DNA of 64,000 bases from Pseudoalteromonas shioyasakiensis (GTDB taxonomy: Bacteria > Pseudomonadota > Gammaproteobacteria > Enterobacterales > Alteromonadaceae). Shown here in pieces: positions 18,090 to 26,377 of the stretch. Where the stretch lies: NCBI RefSeq assembly GCF_001550135.1, contig NZ_LRUE01000023.1:59268-123267 (forward strand), read 5' to 3'. Position 1 is the first letter of the stretch. Every line of letters begins with the position of its first letter. The notes under the pieces are model-generated. The model had not been told where the DNA came from and ran no database searches. It saw only the letters and a list, made by a program, of their open reading frames with translations. The position numbers and the translations under genes were made by a program.

Positions 18090-18542
18090 TTAATGTGTGT
18101 TTTGCAACCGGCTAACAGCAGCTTCAAGTGCCACCTTATAACCCATTGCTCCTAATCCAATAATGACGCCTTGTGCCACATCCGAAAAATACGAATGATG
18201 ACGGAATGCTTCTCGAGCATGCACATTAGTTAAATGCACCTCGTAAAAGGGAATGTTTACACTAAGTAATGCATCCCGTAAGGCTACGCTTGTATGCGTA
18301 AATGCAGCAGGGTTGATAATAATTGCATCAACCGTTTGCCATGCATCGTGAATGCGTTCTATTAATGCAGCTTCACTGTTACTTTGGAAATGCGTTAAAT
18401 CAACATTGAGACCGGCAGCAACCTGACTAAGTTCAGCTATAATCTCATCAAGAGATTGAGTACCGTACTTTTCTGGTTCACGCTTGCCAAGCATGTTTAA
18501 ATTTGGCCCATTTAGAACTAAAAGTTTGAATTTTGCAGCCAT
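18090..18542 (-). CDS. aroQ: 3-dehydroquinate dehydratase, type II
   Basis: Removes water from 3-dehydroquinate in the shikimate pathway. The short 150-residue flavodoxin-like fold is typical of the dodecameric type II enzyme: LVLNGPNLNMLGKREPE at the start with the catalytic Tyr a few residues later (KYGTQ), the INPAAFTHTSVALRDAL stretch and the EVHLTNVHARE loop. It is the first gene of aroQ-accB-accC. A hairpin lies 52 bp upstream of the start in its leader (18595-18613). Confidence 0.97.
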   Translation of the reverse strand: MAAKFKLLVLNGPNLNMLGKREPEKYGTQSLDEIIAELSQVAAGLNVDLTHFQSNSEAALIERIHDAWQTVDAIIINPAAFTHTSVALRDALLSVNIPFYEVHLTNVHAREAFRHHSYFSDVAQGVIIGLGAMGYKVALEAAVSRLQNTH

Positions 18543-18594
18543 AATACGCGATATATCCTATAAGTAAGCAGTTTAACCATATTCATCATAAACC

Positions 18595-18613
18595 CACGCT
18601 TAACCTAAGCGTG
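18595..18613 (-). promoter_or_regulatory. Inverted repeat in the aroQ-accBC leader
   Basis: CACGCTTA (18595-18602) and TAAGCGTG (18606-18613) form a perfect 8-bp stem with a 3-nt loop, without a T tract. It could be a repressor site or a leader hairpin for the fatty-acid/shikimate operon. Regulator not recognised. Confidence 0.4.
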
Positions 18614-18838
18614 CTGATGTAAAATAGCAACTATTTCTCACGTTAACCACCTATTATAGATATTTCGACGTAAATAGCAGCAAAATACTGGTCTAATCAC
18701 TCCCTATTCGTGGCAAAGTCAAGCATAGCAAGGCACACAACAGGGTCATTCTAAGCGTTTTCCTGCTGATTAATTGAGCTTCAATCAGTGAATTTGCCAT
18801 TTTTCACTTAAAATAAGTATTTTTTACGATGCAGATAC

Positions 18839-18867
18839 AAAAACGCCACTCAGATGAGTGGCGTTTT
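18839..18867 (-). terminator. Rho-independent terminator of cutA-dsbD
   Basis: Perfect 12-bp stem AAAACGCCACTC/GAGTGGCGTTTT with a 4-nt loop, about 25 bp after the dsbD stop on the reverse strand. Confidence 0.9.
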
Positions 18868-18890
18868 GCTATTTTCTTGCACGTTTGCGT

Positions 18891-20717
18891 TTATTTAGCG
18901 ATATTTCGAACTTTTGCTAAATGTTCTGCAAAGTCTTTGGCATTTAAAAAGCCTGTTACACGTTGCTCTAAAAGCTCATTACCTTGGCTATCAAAGAACA
19001 AAATGCTCGGCAACCCAAATACCGTGTATTCTTCCATTAGCTCTATGGTTTTTGCATCGCTTTGTGTTAAATCGATTTGAATTAACTCAAAGTGAGCAAA
19101 TTGCTCTTGCACTTTAGCGTCAGGAAACGTGTAGTGCTCAAACTCTTTACACGCAACGCACCAGTCGGCATATAAGTCGACCATCACTAAGCGCCCCTCG
19201 CTACTTGCCTGTGCAATTTCTTCTTTTAATTCACTTAGATTAGCAACTTGTCTAAAACCATGTGTTTGTACAGCAGCTTCAGCAACCACCGCTTTACTAG
19301 GCCAAAAATAATTTTTCGTTAAACTCGCCCCAGTCACAACCAATAAGGTTGCAGCAAACCACAATGCTGTTTTTAGCTTGCCTTGTGATTGACCACTTTG
19401 CCAATGGTGTAAATAAAGCGCTGTAGCAAGTGCTAATAAACCCGCCATTAACCAAATGATTTCAATATCAACAATACGCTCAAGCAGAATAAGTGGTACA
19501 ACTAGCATAATGAAACCAAATAGGGTTTTCACTTGCTCCATCCAACCACCGGCTTTTGGTAGTAATTTACCGCCAGAAGTCCCCAGTAATAATAACGGTA
19601 AGCCCATGCCTAAACTGAGCACATAAAGTGTTAAACCACCGACAAGATAGTCACCACTTTGCGCCACATAAAGTAAAGCAGCTGACAATGGTGCTGTTGT
19701 ACACGGTGAGGCAATCAAACCAGACAATACACCCATCATAAATACGCCAACATAGTTGCCGCCTTTTTGCTGGTTACTAACCTGAGTGAGCTTATTCATC
19801 ATGCCGCTAGGTAATTTGATTTCGTACCAGCCAAACATCGACATTGCCAATAATACAAATAAGATACTAAAGCTAATTAGTACAGTAGGATGCTGTAAAT
19901 ACCCTTGTACTTGCCCACCTAATGATGCAACCACTAAGCCCAGTGCTGCGTAAGTAACGGCCATACCTTGTACATATACAAACGACAGCGAGAACGCTTT
20001 TTTAGTCGATAAATTCTGCTGACCCGCTATAAGGCTCGACAAAATCGGAAACATTGGGAATACGCATGGCGTAAAGGCAAGACCAACACCAACTAAAAAG
20101 AAGATTACTAGGTTAGTCAGTAAACCTTGCGATGCCAGCTTATCGGTATATGACTGCTCACCAGCTGGTTTTGAAACTTCTTGAGAAGGGGCTGATGACG
20201 CTTCATTAGTATCGGCTGCTTGTGTTAATGCAGCCAATGCATTCCCCGCATCTGCAGCCTGTGATACTTGCTCACCTGCAATCACAGATAAAGGAATGGT
20301 TCTAACTTCTGGCGGATAACATAACCCCGCCTCAGCACAGCCTTGAAAACGCACTTTAACAACCGCACCTTCTGTGACGTTACTAAGCTTAGAAACCACA
20401 CTTAACGAATCAAAGAATACCTCGGTCTTACCAAAAAATTCATCTTCAATAATCACGCCCTTGCCAAGATCAGGAATTTCAATATCTGCGCCTTTGGCAA
20501 TAATTTCGACTTTCTTTTTATAAAGGTAATAATCAGGCGCTATATCCCAGCCAATAAATAAGGTTTTGCCTTGCTGGTCAAAATCGAAAACAAAAGCCTG
20601 ATCAACTGGGAGAAATGTTTGCTCCGCAGGTTGTAGTAGATTTCCAAGTAAATTGTTATTACTCGCGGTTGCTGGCATTAGCCACAATGCACAAAGTAAT
20701 AAAAGGAACGATCGCAT
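18891..20717 (-). CDS. dsbD: Thiol:disulfide interchange protein DsbD
   Basis: Moves electrons from cytoplasmic thioredoxin across the inner membrane to periplasmic DsbC, DsbG and CcmG. Three parts are visible: a signal peptide and N-terminal domain with the cysteine pair in GCAEAGLCYPPE; a membrane domain of about eight helices with FTPCVFP and SPCTTAP; and a C-terminal thioredoxin-like domain with WCVAC. 608 residues is slightly longer than in E. coli. Its ATG overlaps the cutA stop by one base. Complete, with all six redox cysteines. Confidence 0.97.
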   Translation of the reverse strand: MRSFLLLLCALWLMPATASNNNLLGNLLQPAEQTFLPVDQAFVFDFDQQGKTLFIGWDIAPDYYLYKKKVEIIAKGADIEIPDLGKGVIIEDEFFGKTEVFFDSLSVVSKLSNVTEGAVVKVRFQGCAEAGLCYPPEVRTIPLSVIAGEQVSQAADAGNALAALTQAADTNEASSAPSQEVSKPAGEQSYTDKLASQGLLTNLVIFFLVGVGLAFTPCVFPMFPILSSLIAGQQNLSTKKAFSLSFVYVQGMAVTYAALGLVVASLGGQVQGYLQHPTVLISFSILFVLLAMSMFGWYEIKLPSGMMNKLTQVSNQQKGGNYVGVFMMGVLSGLIASPCTTAPLSAALLYVAQSGDYLVGGLTLYVLSLGMGLPLLLLGTSGGKLLPKAGGWMEQVKTLFGFIMLVVPLILLERIVDIEIIWLMAGLLALATALYLHHWQSGQSQGKLKTALWFAATLLVVTGASLTKNYFWPSKAVVAEAAVQTHGFRQVANLSELKEEIAQASSEGRLVMVDLYADWCVACKEFEHYTFPDAKVQEQFAHFELIQIDLTQSDAKTIELMEEYTVFGLPSILFFDSQGNELLEQRVTGFLNAKDFAEHLAKVRNIAK

Positions 20718-21037
20718 TAATTAAGTACCTCATCCATCCAATTAAAATAGGCTAAATTGCCTGTAGCCACATCAACGACCTGAATTTCAGGCACCTCATA
20801 ACTATGCAATTTCTTGATAGTTTGGATCACCTCATTCATTTTTTCTGACTTAGTTTTGATCAGTAACTTACTCTCAATAGCTTGAGTCACCTCGCCTTCC
20901 CACATGTAAATAGATTCAATAGTAGGCAAAATGTTCACACAAGCAGCTAGCTTTTCTTTAACTAGATGTTGTGCCAACTGACGGGCTTCAGCCTCATTTG
21001 CACAAGTAGTAAAAATAAGTCGAAAATGCGTAGTCAT
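20717..21037 (-). CDS. cutA: Divalent cation tolerance protein CutA
   Basis: Small (106 residues) trimeric ferredoxin-like-fold protein linked to copper tolerance; exact role still unclear. Family motifs seen are LAACVNILPTIESIYMWEGE and KLHSYEVPEI. It is the first gene of a cutA-dsbD pair with stop/start overlap, an order also found in E. coli. Confidence 0.96.
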   Translation of the reverse strand: MTTHFRLIFTTCANEAEARQLAQHLVKEKLAACVNILPTIESIYMWEGEVTQAIESKLLIKTKSEKMNEVIQTIKKLHSYEVPEIQVVDVATGNLAYFNWMDEVLN

Positions 21038-21199
21038 AAGGAACCTTTATTTGATTACGTGAGTCGCACCATAGTATCCGATAGTAACTATAATGTGTAG
21101 CGAGCAAGGTGATCCTAGGTTCCGTCTTGAAAAATGACCTGCTCACCCCAATTTATATTTCACTGACTCGAAAGAGAATGACATTTTTTAGAGAGCGTT

Positions 21200-21676
21200 A
21201 TGTTTAGATTTTTGTTTTTGTTATTTATTTTAGTGCCGATTGTGGAGATCGCGTTACTCATCCAAGTGAGTGAAGTGATCGGCGGCTTTGCCACCATAGC
21301 GCTTGTAATTGTGACCGCGATTGTCGGTGCGAAATTAGTGAAGCAGCAAGGTATGGGCGCGATTCAAAACGTGCAATTACAAATGGCACAAGGGCAAATG
21401 CCTGCAAAAGAATTATTTACTGGATTATGTGTCATTATCGCCGGTGTTTTATTAATGACACCAGGCATCATGACTGACTTTTTTGGCTTTTTACTACTTA
21501 CGCCAGCAATCCGCAACAAACTGGCTGCAGGCCTTGCCAGCCAAGCGACTGTACGTATGAGTTCGCAGGCAAATCAAGGCTCTGCACACTTCCAATATCA
21601 TAGTAAAACAACCACTCATGAAGAGCCAAACCATCAACCTACAACTATTGATGGTGAATTTGAGCGAAAAGATTAA
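21200..21676 (+). CDS. fxsA: FxsA-family inner-membrane protein
   Basis: Small membrane protein; in E. coli extra FxsA relieves F-plasmid exclusion of phage T7, and its normal job is unknown. The first ~100 residues hold three to four hydrophobic segments (RFLFLLFILVPIVEIALLI, ATIALVIVTAIVGAKLV, LLMTPGIMTDFFGFLLL). The last ~55 residues are hydrophilic. At 158 residues the size agrees with the family. Neighbours dsbD, cutA and groESL are also near fxsA in E. coli. Confidence 0.93.
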   Translation: MFRFLFLLFILVPIVEIALLIQVSEVIGGFATIALVIVTAIVGAKLVKQQGMGAIQNVQLQMAQGQMPAKELFTGLCVIIAGVLLMTPGIMTDFFGFLLLTPAIRNKLAAGLASQATVRMSSQANQGSAHFQYHSKTTTHEEPNHQPTTIDGEFERKD

Positions 21677-21694
21677 AATTTTTTAATTTTTGTA

Positions 21695-21722
21695 CTTGGA
21701 TTTTTTTAAGCCACCCCCATTA
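21695..21722 (+). promoter_or_regulatory. Sigma-32 heat-shock promoter of groES-groEL
   Basis: A -35 box CTTGGA (21695-21700; consensus CTTGAA) is followed, 14 bp later, by a -10 box CCCCATTA (21715-21722; consensus CCCCATNT). It lies about 100 bp before groES, where a heat-shock promoter is expected. Part of the -10 lies in the left arm of an inverted repeat (21707-21753). Confidence 0.8.
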
Positions 21723-21753
21723 ATGAATGCAATGAAACGCAACGGGTGGCTTA
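21707..21753 (+). promoter_or_regulatory. Inverted repeat over the groE promoter
   Basis: TAAGCCACCC (21707-21716) and GGGTGGCTTA (21744-21753) match perfectly over 10 bp across a 27-bp gap. The left arm covers the start of the -10 box and the right arm lies in the early transcript. The right arm runs into TTAGCACTC (21751-21759), identical to half of a CIRCE element, though the matching half is missing. It may also act as a hairpin for transcripts running in from fxsA. Confidence 0.55.
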
Positions 21754-21819
21754 GCACTCCCCTGCAATAACACAAGATTTTTTCTGTACTGTTCAGAAAC
21801 TGTTAGGAGAACTAAATAA

Positions 21820-22107
21820 ATGAACATTCGTCCTTTACATGATCGCGTCATCGTTAAGCGTCTAGAAGAAGAAACTAAGTCTGCTGGCGGTATTGTATTA
21901 ACTGGCTCTGCAGCTGAAAAATCAACTCGCGGAGAAGTTATCGCTGTTGGTAATGGCCGTGTTTTAGACAACGGTGAAGTAAGAGCATTAGAAGTTAAAG
22001 CCGGTGACACTGTGCTGTTCGGCTCTTATGTTGAAAAAGCTGAAAAGATCGAAGGTCAAGAGTACCTGATCATGCGTGAAGATAACATTCTAGGCATTGT
22101 AGGCTAA
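21820..22107 (+). CDS. groS: Co-chaperonin GroES
   Basis: Heptameric lid of the GroEL folding chamber. The 95-residue protein starts NIRPLHDRVIVKR and has the mobile loop (EEETKSAGGIVLTGSA) that docks on GroEL, and ends DNILGIVG. First gene of the heat-shock operon; groEL begins 51 bp later. Confidence 0.98.
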   Translation: MNIRPLHDRVIVKRLEEETKSAGGIVLTGSAAEKSTRGEVIAVGNGRVLDNGEVRALEVKAGDTVLFGSYVEKAEKIEGQEYLIMREDNILGIVG

Positions 22108-22158
22108 TCCTACTTTTCGTTTAGCAACCCGTTTACAGAATTTAAGAGGAATTTAATC

Positions 22159-23805
22159 ATGGCAGCAAAAGAAGTACTTTTTGCAGGTGACGCACGTGGC
22201 AAAATGCTAACTGGCGTAAATATTTTAGCAAACGCAGTAAGAGTAACTTTAGGTCCTAAAGGCCGTAACGTTGTATTAGACAAATCATTCGGCGCTCCAG
22301 TGATCACTAAAGATGGTGTATCTGTAGCAAAAGAGATCGAGCTTGAAGACAAGTTCGAAAACATGGGCGCACAAATGGTTAAAGAAGTAGCGTCTAAAGC
22401 GAATGACGCTGCTGGTGACGGTACAACAACTGCAACAGTATTAGCGCAAGCTATCGTAAACGAAGGCTTAAAAGCAGTTGCAGCGGGTATGAACCCAATG
22501 GACCTTAAGCGCGGTATCGACAAAGCAGTTACTGCGGCAGTTGAAGAGCTTAAAGCACTTTCTGTTCCATGTGCAGACACTAAAGCAATTGCACAAGTAG
22601 GTACTATTTCTGCTAACTCTGATAAAGAAATCGGTGACATCATTGCCGAAGCAATGGAAAAAGTAGGCCGTGATTCAGGCGTTATCACTGTTGAAGAAGG
22701 TCAGTCGTTAGAAAACGAACTAGACGTAGTTGAAGGTATGCAGTTTGACCGCGGTTACCTTTCTCCATACTTCATCAACAACGCTGAAAAAGGCGCTGTA
22801 GAGCTAGACAACCCATTCATTCTACTTGTAGACAAAAAAGTATCTAACATCCGTGAGCTACTACCTACATTAGAAGCTGTTGCTAAAGCTAGCAAGCCAC
22901 TACTTATCATTGCTGAAGACCTTGAAGGTGAAGCACTTGCAACACTTGTTGTGAACAACATGCGCGGTATCGTTAAAGTATCTGCGGTTAAAGCTCCTGG
23001 TTTTGGCGACCGTCGTAAAGCAATGCTGCAAGACATCGCAGTATTAACAGGTGGTACTGTTATTTCTGAAGAAATCGGTTTAGAGCTAGAAAAAGCGACA
23101 ATCGAAGACCTAGGTACAGCGAAGCGCGTTGTGATCACTAAAGATGATACAACAATCATCGACGGTGCAGGCGAAGAAGACGGCATCAATGGTCGTGTTG
23201 CACAAATCAAAGCACAAATCGAAGAAGCGACGTCTGACTACGATAAAGAGAAACTACAAGAGCGTATGGCTAAACTAGCTGGCGGTGTTGCAGTAATCAA
23301 AGTTGGCGCAGCAACTGAAATCGAAATGAAAGAGAAGAAAGACCGCGTTGAAGATGCACTACACGCAACTCGCGCAGCGGTTGAAGAAGGTGTTGTACCT
23401 GGTGGTGGTGTTGCACTAGTTCGCGTAGCAAGCAAACTTGTTGAACTTGCTGGCGACAACGAAGACCAAAGCCACGGTATTAAAGTTGCACTACGTGCGA
23501 TGGAAGCACCACTTCGTCAAATCGTAACTAACGCAGGTGACGAAGCATCTGTTGTTGTTAACTCAGTAAAAGGCGGTGAAGGTAACTACGGTTACAACGC
23601 AGCATCAGGCGAGTACAACGACATGATCGAAATGGGTATCTTAGACCCAACTAAAGTAACGCGTTCTGCACTACAGTACGCAGCTTCAATCGCGGGTCTT
23701 ATGATCACAACTGAAGCTATGGTTGCTGAAATCCCGAAAGATGAGCCAGCTGCTCCAGATATGGGCGGCATGGGCGGCATGGGTGGTATGGGCGGCATGA
23801 TGTAA
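22159..23805 (+). CDS. groL: Chaperonin GroEL
   Basis: Forms the double-ring ATP-driven folding chamber. Visible motifs are GPKGRNVVLDKS, the ATP-binding GDGTTTATVLA, and the C-terminal GGM repeat tail (MGGMGGMGGMGGMM). 548 residues, as in E. coli. Codon use is strongly biased, as expected for a very abundant protein. AGAGGAA lies ahead of the ATG. This is the only groEL in the window. Confidence 0.99.
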   Translation: MAAKEVLFAGDARGKMLTGVNILANAVRVTLGPKGRNVVLDKSFGAPVITKDGVSVAKEIELEDKFENMGAQMVKEVASKANDAAGDGTTTATVLAQAIVNEGLKAVAAGMNPMDLKRGIDKAVTAAVEELKALSVPCADTKAIAQVGTISANSDKEIGDIIAEAMEKVGRDSGVITVEEGQSLENELDVVEGMQFDRGYLSPYFINNAEKGAVELDNPFILLVDKKVSNIRELLPTLEAVAKASKPLLIIAEDLEGEALATLVVNNMRGIVKVSAVKAPGFGDRRKAMLQDIAVLTGGTVISEEIGLELEKATIEDLGTAKRVVITKDDTTIIDGAGEEDGINGRVAQIKAQIEEATSDYDKEKLQERMAKLAGGVAVIKVGAATEIEMKEKKDRVEDALHATRAAVEEGVVPGGGVALVRVASKLVELAGDNEDQSHGIKVALRAMEAPLRQIVTNAGDEASVVVNSVKGGEGNYGYNAASGEYNDMIEMGILDPTKVTRSALQYAASIAGLMITTEAMVAEIPKDEPAAPDMGGMGGMGGMGGMM

Positions 23806-23815
23806 TCATCCCCCC

Positions 23816-23844
23816 GGTAAAAATCTTTATTTAAAGATATTACC
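23816..23844 (+). terminator. First hairpin after groEL
   Basis: GGTAA...TTACC encloses ATCTTT/AAAGAT around a 4-nt loop, 10 bp after the groEL stop. It has no T tract. It may protect the mRNA 3' end or mark processing before the real terminator. Confidence 0.45.
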
Positions 23845-23867
23845 CGAAGGTACCTCCCCTTCAAAAG

Positions 23868-23905
23868 AAAGCCCCTATTAACACATGTTTTTAGGGGCTT
23901 TTTTA
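23868..23905 (+). terminator. Rho-independent terminator of groES-groEL
   Basis: AAAGCCCCTA (23868-23877) pairs with TAGGGGCTTT (23892-23901), followed by more Ts. Clear intrinsic terminator. Confidence 0.92.
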
Positions 23906-23963
23906 CGATTATAGAAACTTAGTCTGATTTATAAATTATTTGATAAGAGCTATTCTAAGCTCC

Positions 23964-24848
23964 TTACTTTTTTGATTTACTTTGCTTAGGTTTACCTTTA
24001 TCTGATTTAGCAGCTTCACTGACAATCGCGTCTTTTTGCTCTTCGGTAATTAAAGCTTGATCTAAAAGCTGTTCAGCCGCTTTTGCAACACAACTGACGT
24101 ATTTACCATGGTTAGCAAACTCTGACGATTCACCACATTGTGCAGCCATATGTTGTTCAACTGAACATCCTTCATAGGTTACCGCCTCTAGAGCAGGAGT
24201 GTCTGGGCAGTAATCAAAATCATTATTTACTCCATCGCCGTCAACATCGGCATCACACTCATCACCTTGACCATCCTGATCAAAGTCTAGCTGATCAGGG
24301 TTTGCAACTTCAGGGCAATTATCGACAGCATCAGGTATACCGTCTTGATCCATATCTTCATCAACGATACCTATCGGGTCACTGATAGTTGAAACAAGGC
24401 AATAATCATCACATGAATAAGTTAATGATGCCGGCATATCATCCCATACAGCCAAAACAGTGCCGTACGTTGCATCATTTGTGTAAATTAACCAAGTTAA
24501 CCCTCCCCAAGGAACATCATATAATGCACTACCATCATTAATGATTGTATAACTGGTTGGTCTTGGACGAATATCAAATGCCCCTATGCCTGAGCCATAG
24601 TTGAACATTTGCATCGCAAATTTTCCATCTTCAGTACGAAAACCATCTTCATACATTTGCTGCGTAGTGTAAGTTCCAAACGATCCACCCGACATAACCT
24701 GCTCAGAGGATATTGAGATTGTCGAACCGTTAATACTGCCATTTGTGGGTTGTAAGTGAATAGTTCCAGTCATAGCTGTCACATCTGCAAATGCCACTGC
24801 AGACACAAAACACGAGGCCACTCCTGAAATAAGTAAGTGCTTATTCAT
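23964..24848 (-). CDS. Secreted protein with thrombospondin type 3 calcium-binding repeats
   Basis: Unknown function. The chosen ATG at 24848 has AAGGA about 7 nt upstream and begins a good signal peptide (MNKHLLISGVASCFVSAVAFA); an open frame upstream lacks such support. The mature part has an N-terminal domain of about 150 residues, rich in Ser, Gly, Thr and Tyr, that I do not recognise. Then come Asp-rich calcium loops (DMDQDGIPDAVDNCP, DFDQDGQGDECDADVDGDG) of thrombospondin type 3 type, and a Lys-rich tail (KSDKGKPKQSKSKK). It is exported and probably calcium-stabilised at the cell surface or outside. It stands alone in the accessory stretch after groEL. Confidence 0.8.
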   Translation of the reverse strand: MNKHLLISGVASCFVSAVAFADVTAMTGTIHLQPTNGSINGSTISISSEQVMSGGSFGTYTTQQMYEDGFRTEDGKFAMQMFNYGSGIGAFDIRPRPTSYTIINDGSALYDVPWGGLTWLIYTNDATYGTVLAVWDDMPASLTYSCDDYCLVSTISDPIGIVDEDMDQDGIPDAVDNCPEVANPDQLDFDQDGQGDECDADVDGDGVNNDFDYCPDTPALEAVTYEGCSVEQHMAAQCGESSEFANHGKYVSCVAKAAEQLLDQALITEEQKDAIVSEAAKSDKGKPKQSKSKK

Positions 24849-25336
24849 ATTTATATCCTTAAATTTGGTAGGGTTGGAATGTGCATTCCAAACATCACCC
24901 AGAAGTTTAGTGAAGCAGTATGAGGCAATTTTATAAGGTGTATAAAACATTCCCGAGACATGGCGAAACGAGCTTTTCTGAAACTGCGGCTTAATATTTG
25001 TAGACAATCCCAAAAAAGTCAATTTACAACCAATAATAATTTACAAAAAATTTACTGGTGTTACCGCGAAGATTTAAATTTAAAACCAAAAAACAGGATA
25101 GAAATAAAAGCAATGAAAATCAACACTTTAATAATCGACAGGATTCGAGAAGTAAGAATTTAAGATAGCATGCGAGTCCAAGTTACTTTGCCTAGATTGT
25201 TTGTACCATTTAACAGAACAATAAACTAATAGCTAAGTTCACAAGCGCCCCCAACATCTAAGGCTCTAGGCTCTAGGCTCTAGGCTCTAGGCTCTAGGCT
25301 CTATTCAATTATGCTTAGGTTGGAAAATATTACAAT
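24849..25336. other. 488-bp AT-rich intergenic region
   Basis: No convincing gene. A 67-codon forward open frame (24960-25163) has no ribosome-binding site and is rejected. The region holds a faint tRNA-3'-end-like stretch (25056-25100, reverse) and a tandem heptamer repeat (25261-25302). It must also hold the promoter of the thrombospondin-repeat gene. Confidence 0.5.
25261..25302. repeat. Tandem repeat, six copies of AGGCTCT
   Basis: Six perfect 7-bp units in a row, preceded by a near copy (CTA-AGGC junction). Perfect identity suggests recent expansion by slippage. It lies 34 bp downstream of the DUF2971 gene and about 410 bp upstream of the thrombospondin-repeat gene, so it is outside coding sequence. 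Confidence 0.95.
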
Positions 25337-26314
25337 TTACAAGGTGGTTCTTAAAGTAGCCGTGCTTTGCTCAACTATAGCTTCAACATCAAACTTCCTG
25401 AGTAACATTTCTGTACTCTTTACCTTGCTTTCAATATGAGAATCAGACCTGACTATAATCTTCTTGATAGCATTTAGGTCTATCGGCACAGGTTGATATG
25501 GTATGAATGCCCCATTGGTTGAGATTCTAAAATTTAATTCTGGGAATTCCGAAGAATCATACTCTTCAATTATTTGGCCATTATTTTTTATACGATCTAA
25601 CCTGGAAACAAGTAATCTAATTTCTAATTCGTTTTTATAAGAAACTTGTTTATACATTGCCAATAAATTGTTCATTTTCAAAAACGAGTGAGCCCTATGA
25701 ATTGCAGCCTCATTATCTAGACTATAACCTTGCTTCTCAGATAGTTTTGCTATTTGATAAAAATATACAAGCTCTTCGTATATTATTTTAGCAACTTTAT
25801 TCAAAATTTCGTCTGGTGTTTCCCCGTAGTAAACACTTTCAAATTCTATATTCACCCCCTCAATTACATTTTCAATCAACTCCTTTTTATCAAAAACAAT
25901 ACAATACCCAGTGATATTATGGGCGTAAGATAGCCAATGTGTATTGCTATCTATCCCTTCATAATTAGCAAATGAAGTAACATATATGTTTTCACTCATA
26001 TTCTGATCTGCTTCAGATATTAGCTTTCTGACTTGCTCTCTTACGAAGCTCACTTCTTCTTCACTCTTTATAAAATCAAGCGGCCCTTTCTTGCCTTGAG
26101 ATAATTGTTGATCTGAGTAATAGCTTCCAAATAAATCTTCTACTATCCTTTGAATTTTATCTTTGTCCCTAAGAATATAATTAAAAGCCGCGTTAAACTC
26201 CCCAGTATCATTCAAGTACCTAGGATGTGTTGCCCATAATTGCTTACTATTAAGTATTCCCATCAAGCCTTCAGCTGATGTGTAATGGCAGATATGATTT
26301 TTATTTTCTTGCAT
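25337..26314 (-). CDS. DUF2971-family protein
   Basis: Function unknown. The N terminus ICHYTSAEGLMGILNSKQLWATHPRYLNDTGEF carries the DUF2971 signature (an early His-Tyr, a helix, then Leu-Trp and an Asn-Asp-x-Glu motif), with a later THWLSYAHNITGYCIVF stretch. 325 residues, no signal peptide or membrane segment, so cytoplasmic. The early motif is reminiscent of ADP-ribosyltransferase-like families such as DarT, but I cannot show this. Base composition is more AT-rich than the neighbours and it lies next to a tandem repeat, which suggests horizontal gain. DUF2971 genes often occur on islands; a defence role is only a guess. Confidence 0.75.
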   Translation of the reverse strand: MQENKNHICHYTSAEGLMGILNSKQLWATHPRYLNDTGEFNAAFNYILRDKDKIQRIVEDLFGSYYSDQQLSQGKKGPLDFIKSEEEVSFVREQVRKLISEADQNMSENIYVTSFANYEGIDSNTHWLSYAHNITGYCIVFDKKELIENVIEGVNIEFESVYYGETPDEILNKVAKIIYEELVYFYQIAKLSEKQGYSLDNEAAIHRAHSFLKMNNLLAMYKQVSYKNELEIRLLVSRLDRIKNNGQIIEEYDSSEFPELNFRISTNGAFIPYQPVPIDLNAIKKIIVRSDSHIESKVKSTEMLLRKFDVEAIVEQSTATLRTTL

Positions 26315-26377
26315 TCTTTTTCTTAATATAAATTTTTCGATTTATGATGTATTTCACTTAGTCTTATCGCTTAAAAC

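Larger units (their letters stand above)
18543..18890. other. 348-bp intergenic region upstream of aroQ
   Basis: No gene seen. It holds the aroQ promoter region (reverse strand), a perfect 8-bp inverted repeat at 18595-18613, and at its other end the dsbD terminator. Confidence 0.6.

Noticed and set aside
21751..21759. Complete CIRCE operator at groES
   Set aside because: Only the left half TTAGCACTC is present; the expected right half after 9 bp is not.
22110..23459. Long reverse-strand open frames opposite groEL
   Set aside because: They reflect the biased codon use of groEL; no family similarity or start signals.
24960..25163. 67-codon forward open frame
   Set aside because: No ribosome-binding site; part of it resembles a translation through a tRNA-like stretch, a known source of false genes.
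25261..25302. CRISPR array
   Set aside because: Units are 7 bp, contiguous and without spacers.
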